Positions 12,659 to 12,894 of a stretch of 12,894 nt of DNA are shown piece after piece. The notes beneath the pieces are model-generated. The model saw only the letters and a list, made by a program, of their open reading frames with translations. It was not told the DNA's origin and searched no databases. Source of the stretch: UBA724 sp964229545 (GTDB taxonomy: Bacteria; Bacteroidota; Bacteroidia; Flavobacteriales; Flavobacteriaceae). Every line of letters starts with the position of its first letter. Position 1 is the stretch's first letter. The stretch covers positions 1 through 12,894 of the forward strand of contig CAXRDP010000081.1 of assembly GCA_964229545.1 (NCBI GenBank). The letters are read 5' to 3'. The translations under genes were made by a program, and so were the position numbers.

Positions 12659-12894
12659 ATGAAACAAATACCTATTTTAATTCGCGCCTTCGCACTCGCG
12701 TGCGCGTTGCCGTTAGTTAGTTGGGCACAACAGACCGTTTCTGGAACGGTCACCGACGACAATGGCTTGCCCCTGCCGGGGGCTACGGTGGTAGTCCAAA
12801 ACACCAACCGAGGGACCACCACCGACTTTGACGGCAAATACCAAATCCAAGCCATACAAGGCGAAACCCTCACTTTTAGCTATGTAGGCTATGC
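12659..12894 (+). CDS. SusC/RagA-like outer-membrane protein, N-terminus only
   Basis: Open frame from ATG 12659 to the window edge, 78 complete codons. Residues 1-23 form a signal peptide: MKQIPILIR, a hydrophobic stretch, and a likely cut after SWA before QQ. From about residue 27 there is a carboxypeptidase-regulatory-like (beta-sandwich) domain: VSGTVTDDNGLPLPGATVVV, then RGTTTDFDGKYQI and GETLTFSYVGYA. In Bacteroidota this domain opens most SusC/RagA TonB-dependent receptors, which import glycans, peptides or other nutrients with a SusD-like lipoprotein. The plug and barrel are beyond the edge, so another secreted protein with the same domain cannot be excluded, and the substrate is unknown. 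Base use looks more C-rich than in the ribosomal genes. Confidence 0.8.
   Translation, partial: MKQIPILIRAFALACALPLVSWAQQTVSGTVTDDNGLPLPGATVVVQNTNRGTTTDFDGKYQIQAIQGETLTFSYVGY

Noticed and set aside
12692..12703. Lipoprotein signal (Ala-Leu-Ala-Cys) in the SusC-like protein
   Set aside because: The residues at -3 and -2 do not fit a lipobox, and a clear signal peptidase I site (SWA/QQ) follows eight residues later.
1..12894. tRNA, rRNA, CRISPR array, insertion sequence or prophage genes
   Set aside because: I saw no cloverleaf, repeat-spacer array, transposase or integrase sequence on either strand.

Overview
The window is core genome from a member of Bacteroidota, most likely Flavobacteriia. 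Three things point there: the gene order (rpsD sits between rpsK and rpoA, and rplQ is followed by carA and eno), a SusC/RagA-type N-terminus at the right edge, and start codons preceded by A at -3 rather than by Shine-Dalgarno sequences, with a TAnnTTTG-type promoter in front of carA. The genus cannot be read from the sequence.

Layout. Positions 1-9968 hold the end of the S10 operon fused to the complete spc and alpha operons, all on the + strand: rpsC (3' end), rplP, rpmC, rpsQ, rplN, rplX, rplE, rpsN, rpsH, rplF, rplR, rpsE, rpmD, rplO, secY, infA, rpmJ, rpsM, rpsK, rpsD, rpoA, rplQ. Gaps are -1 to 23 nt except for a 74-nt, hairpin-forming gap before rpsD, so this looks like one long transcription unit. 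It makes ribosomal proteins, initiation factor IF-1, the SecY translocon channel and the RNA polymerase alpha subunit. No adk or map lies between secY and infA. The unit ends at a clear intrinsic terminator at 9996-10027.

Positions 10056-12462 hold a second unit, carA-eno (carbamoyl-phosphate synthase small subunit and enolase), 4 nt apart. Its probable promoter overlaps the upstream terminator. A 196-nt non-coding region (12463-12658) follows. It carries a weak terminator-like hairpin and a 14-bp perfect inverted repeat flanking a 69-nt segment that contains a candidate promoter. Directly after it starts a gene for a secreted protein with a SusC/RagA-like N-terminal domain, cut by the window edge.

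Most of the window is ordinary housekeeping DNA. The item most worth checking is the inverted-repeat-flanked promoter before the SusC-like gene, which has the layout of an invertible (phase-variable) promoter, although nothing here proves inversion. Smaller points are the structured rpsK-rpsD gap, the terminator/promoter overlap before carA, zinc-ligand-free forms of S14, L36 and S4, and long charged tails on S3 and L17.
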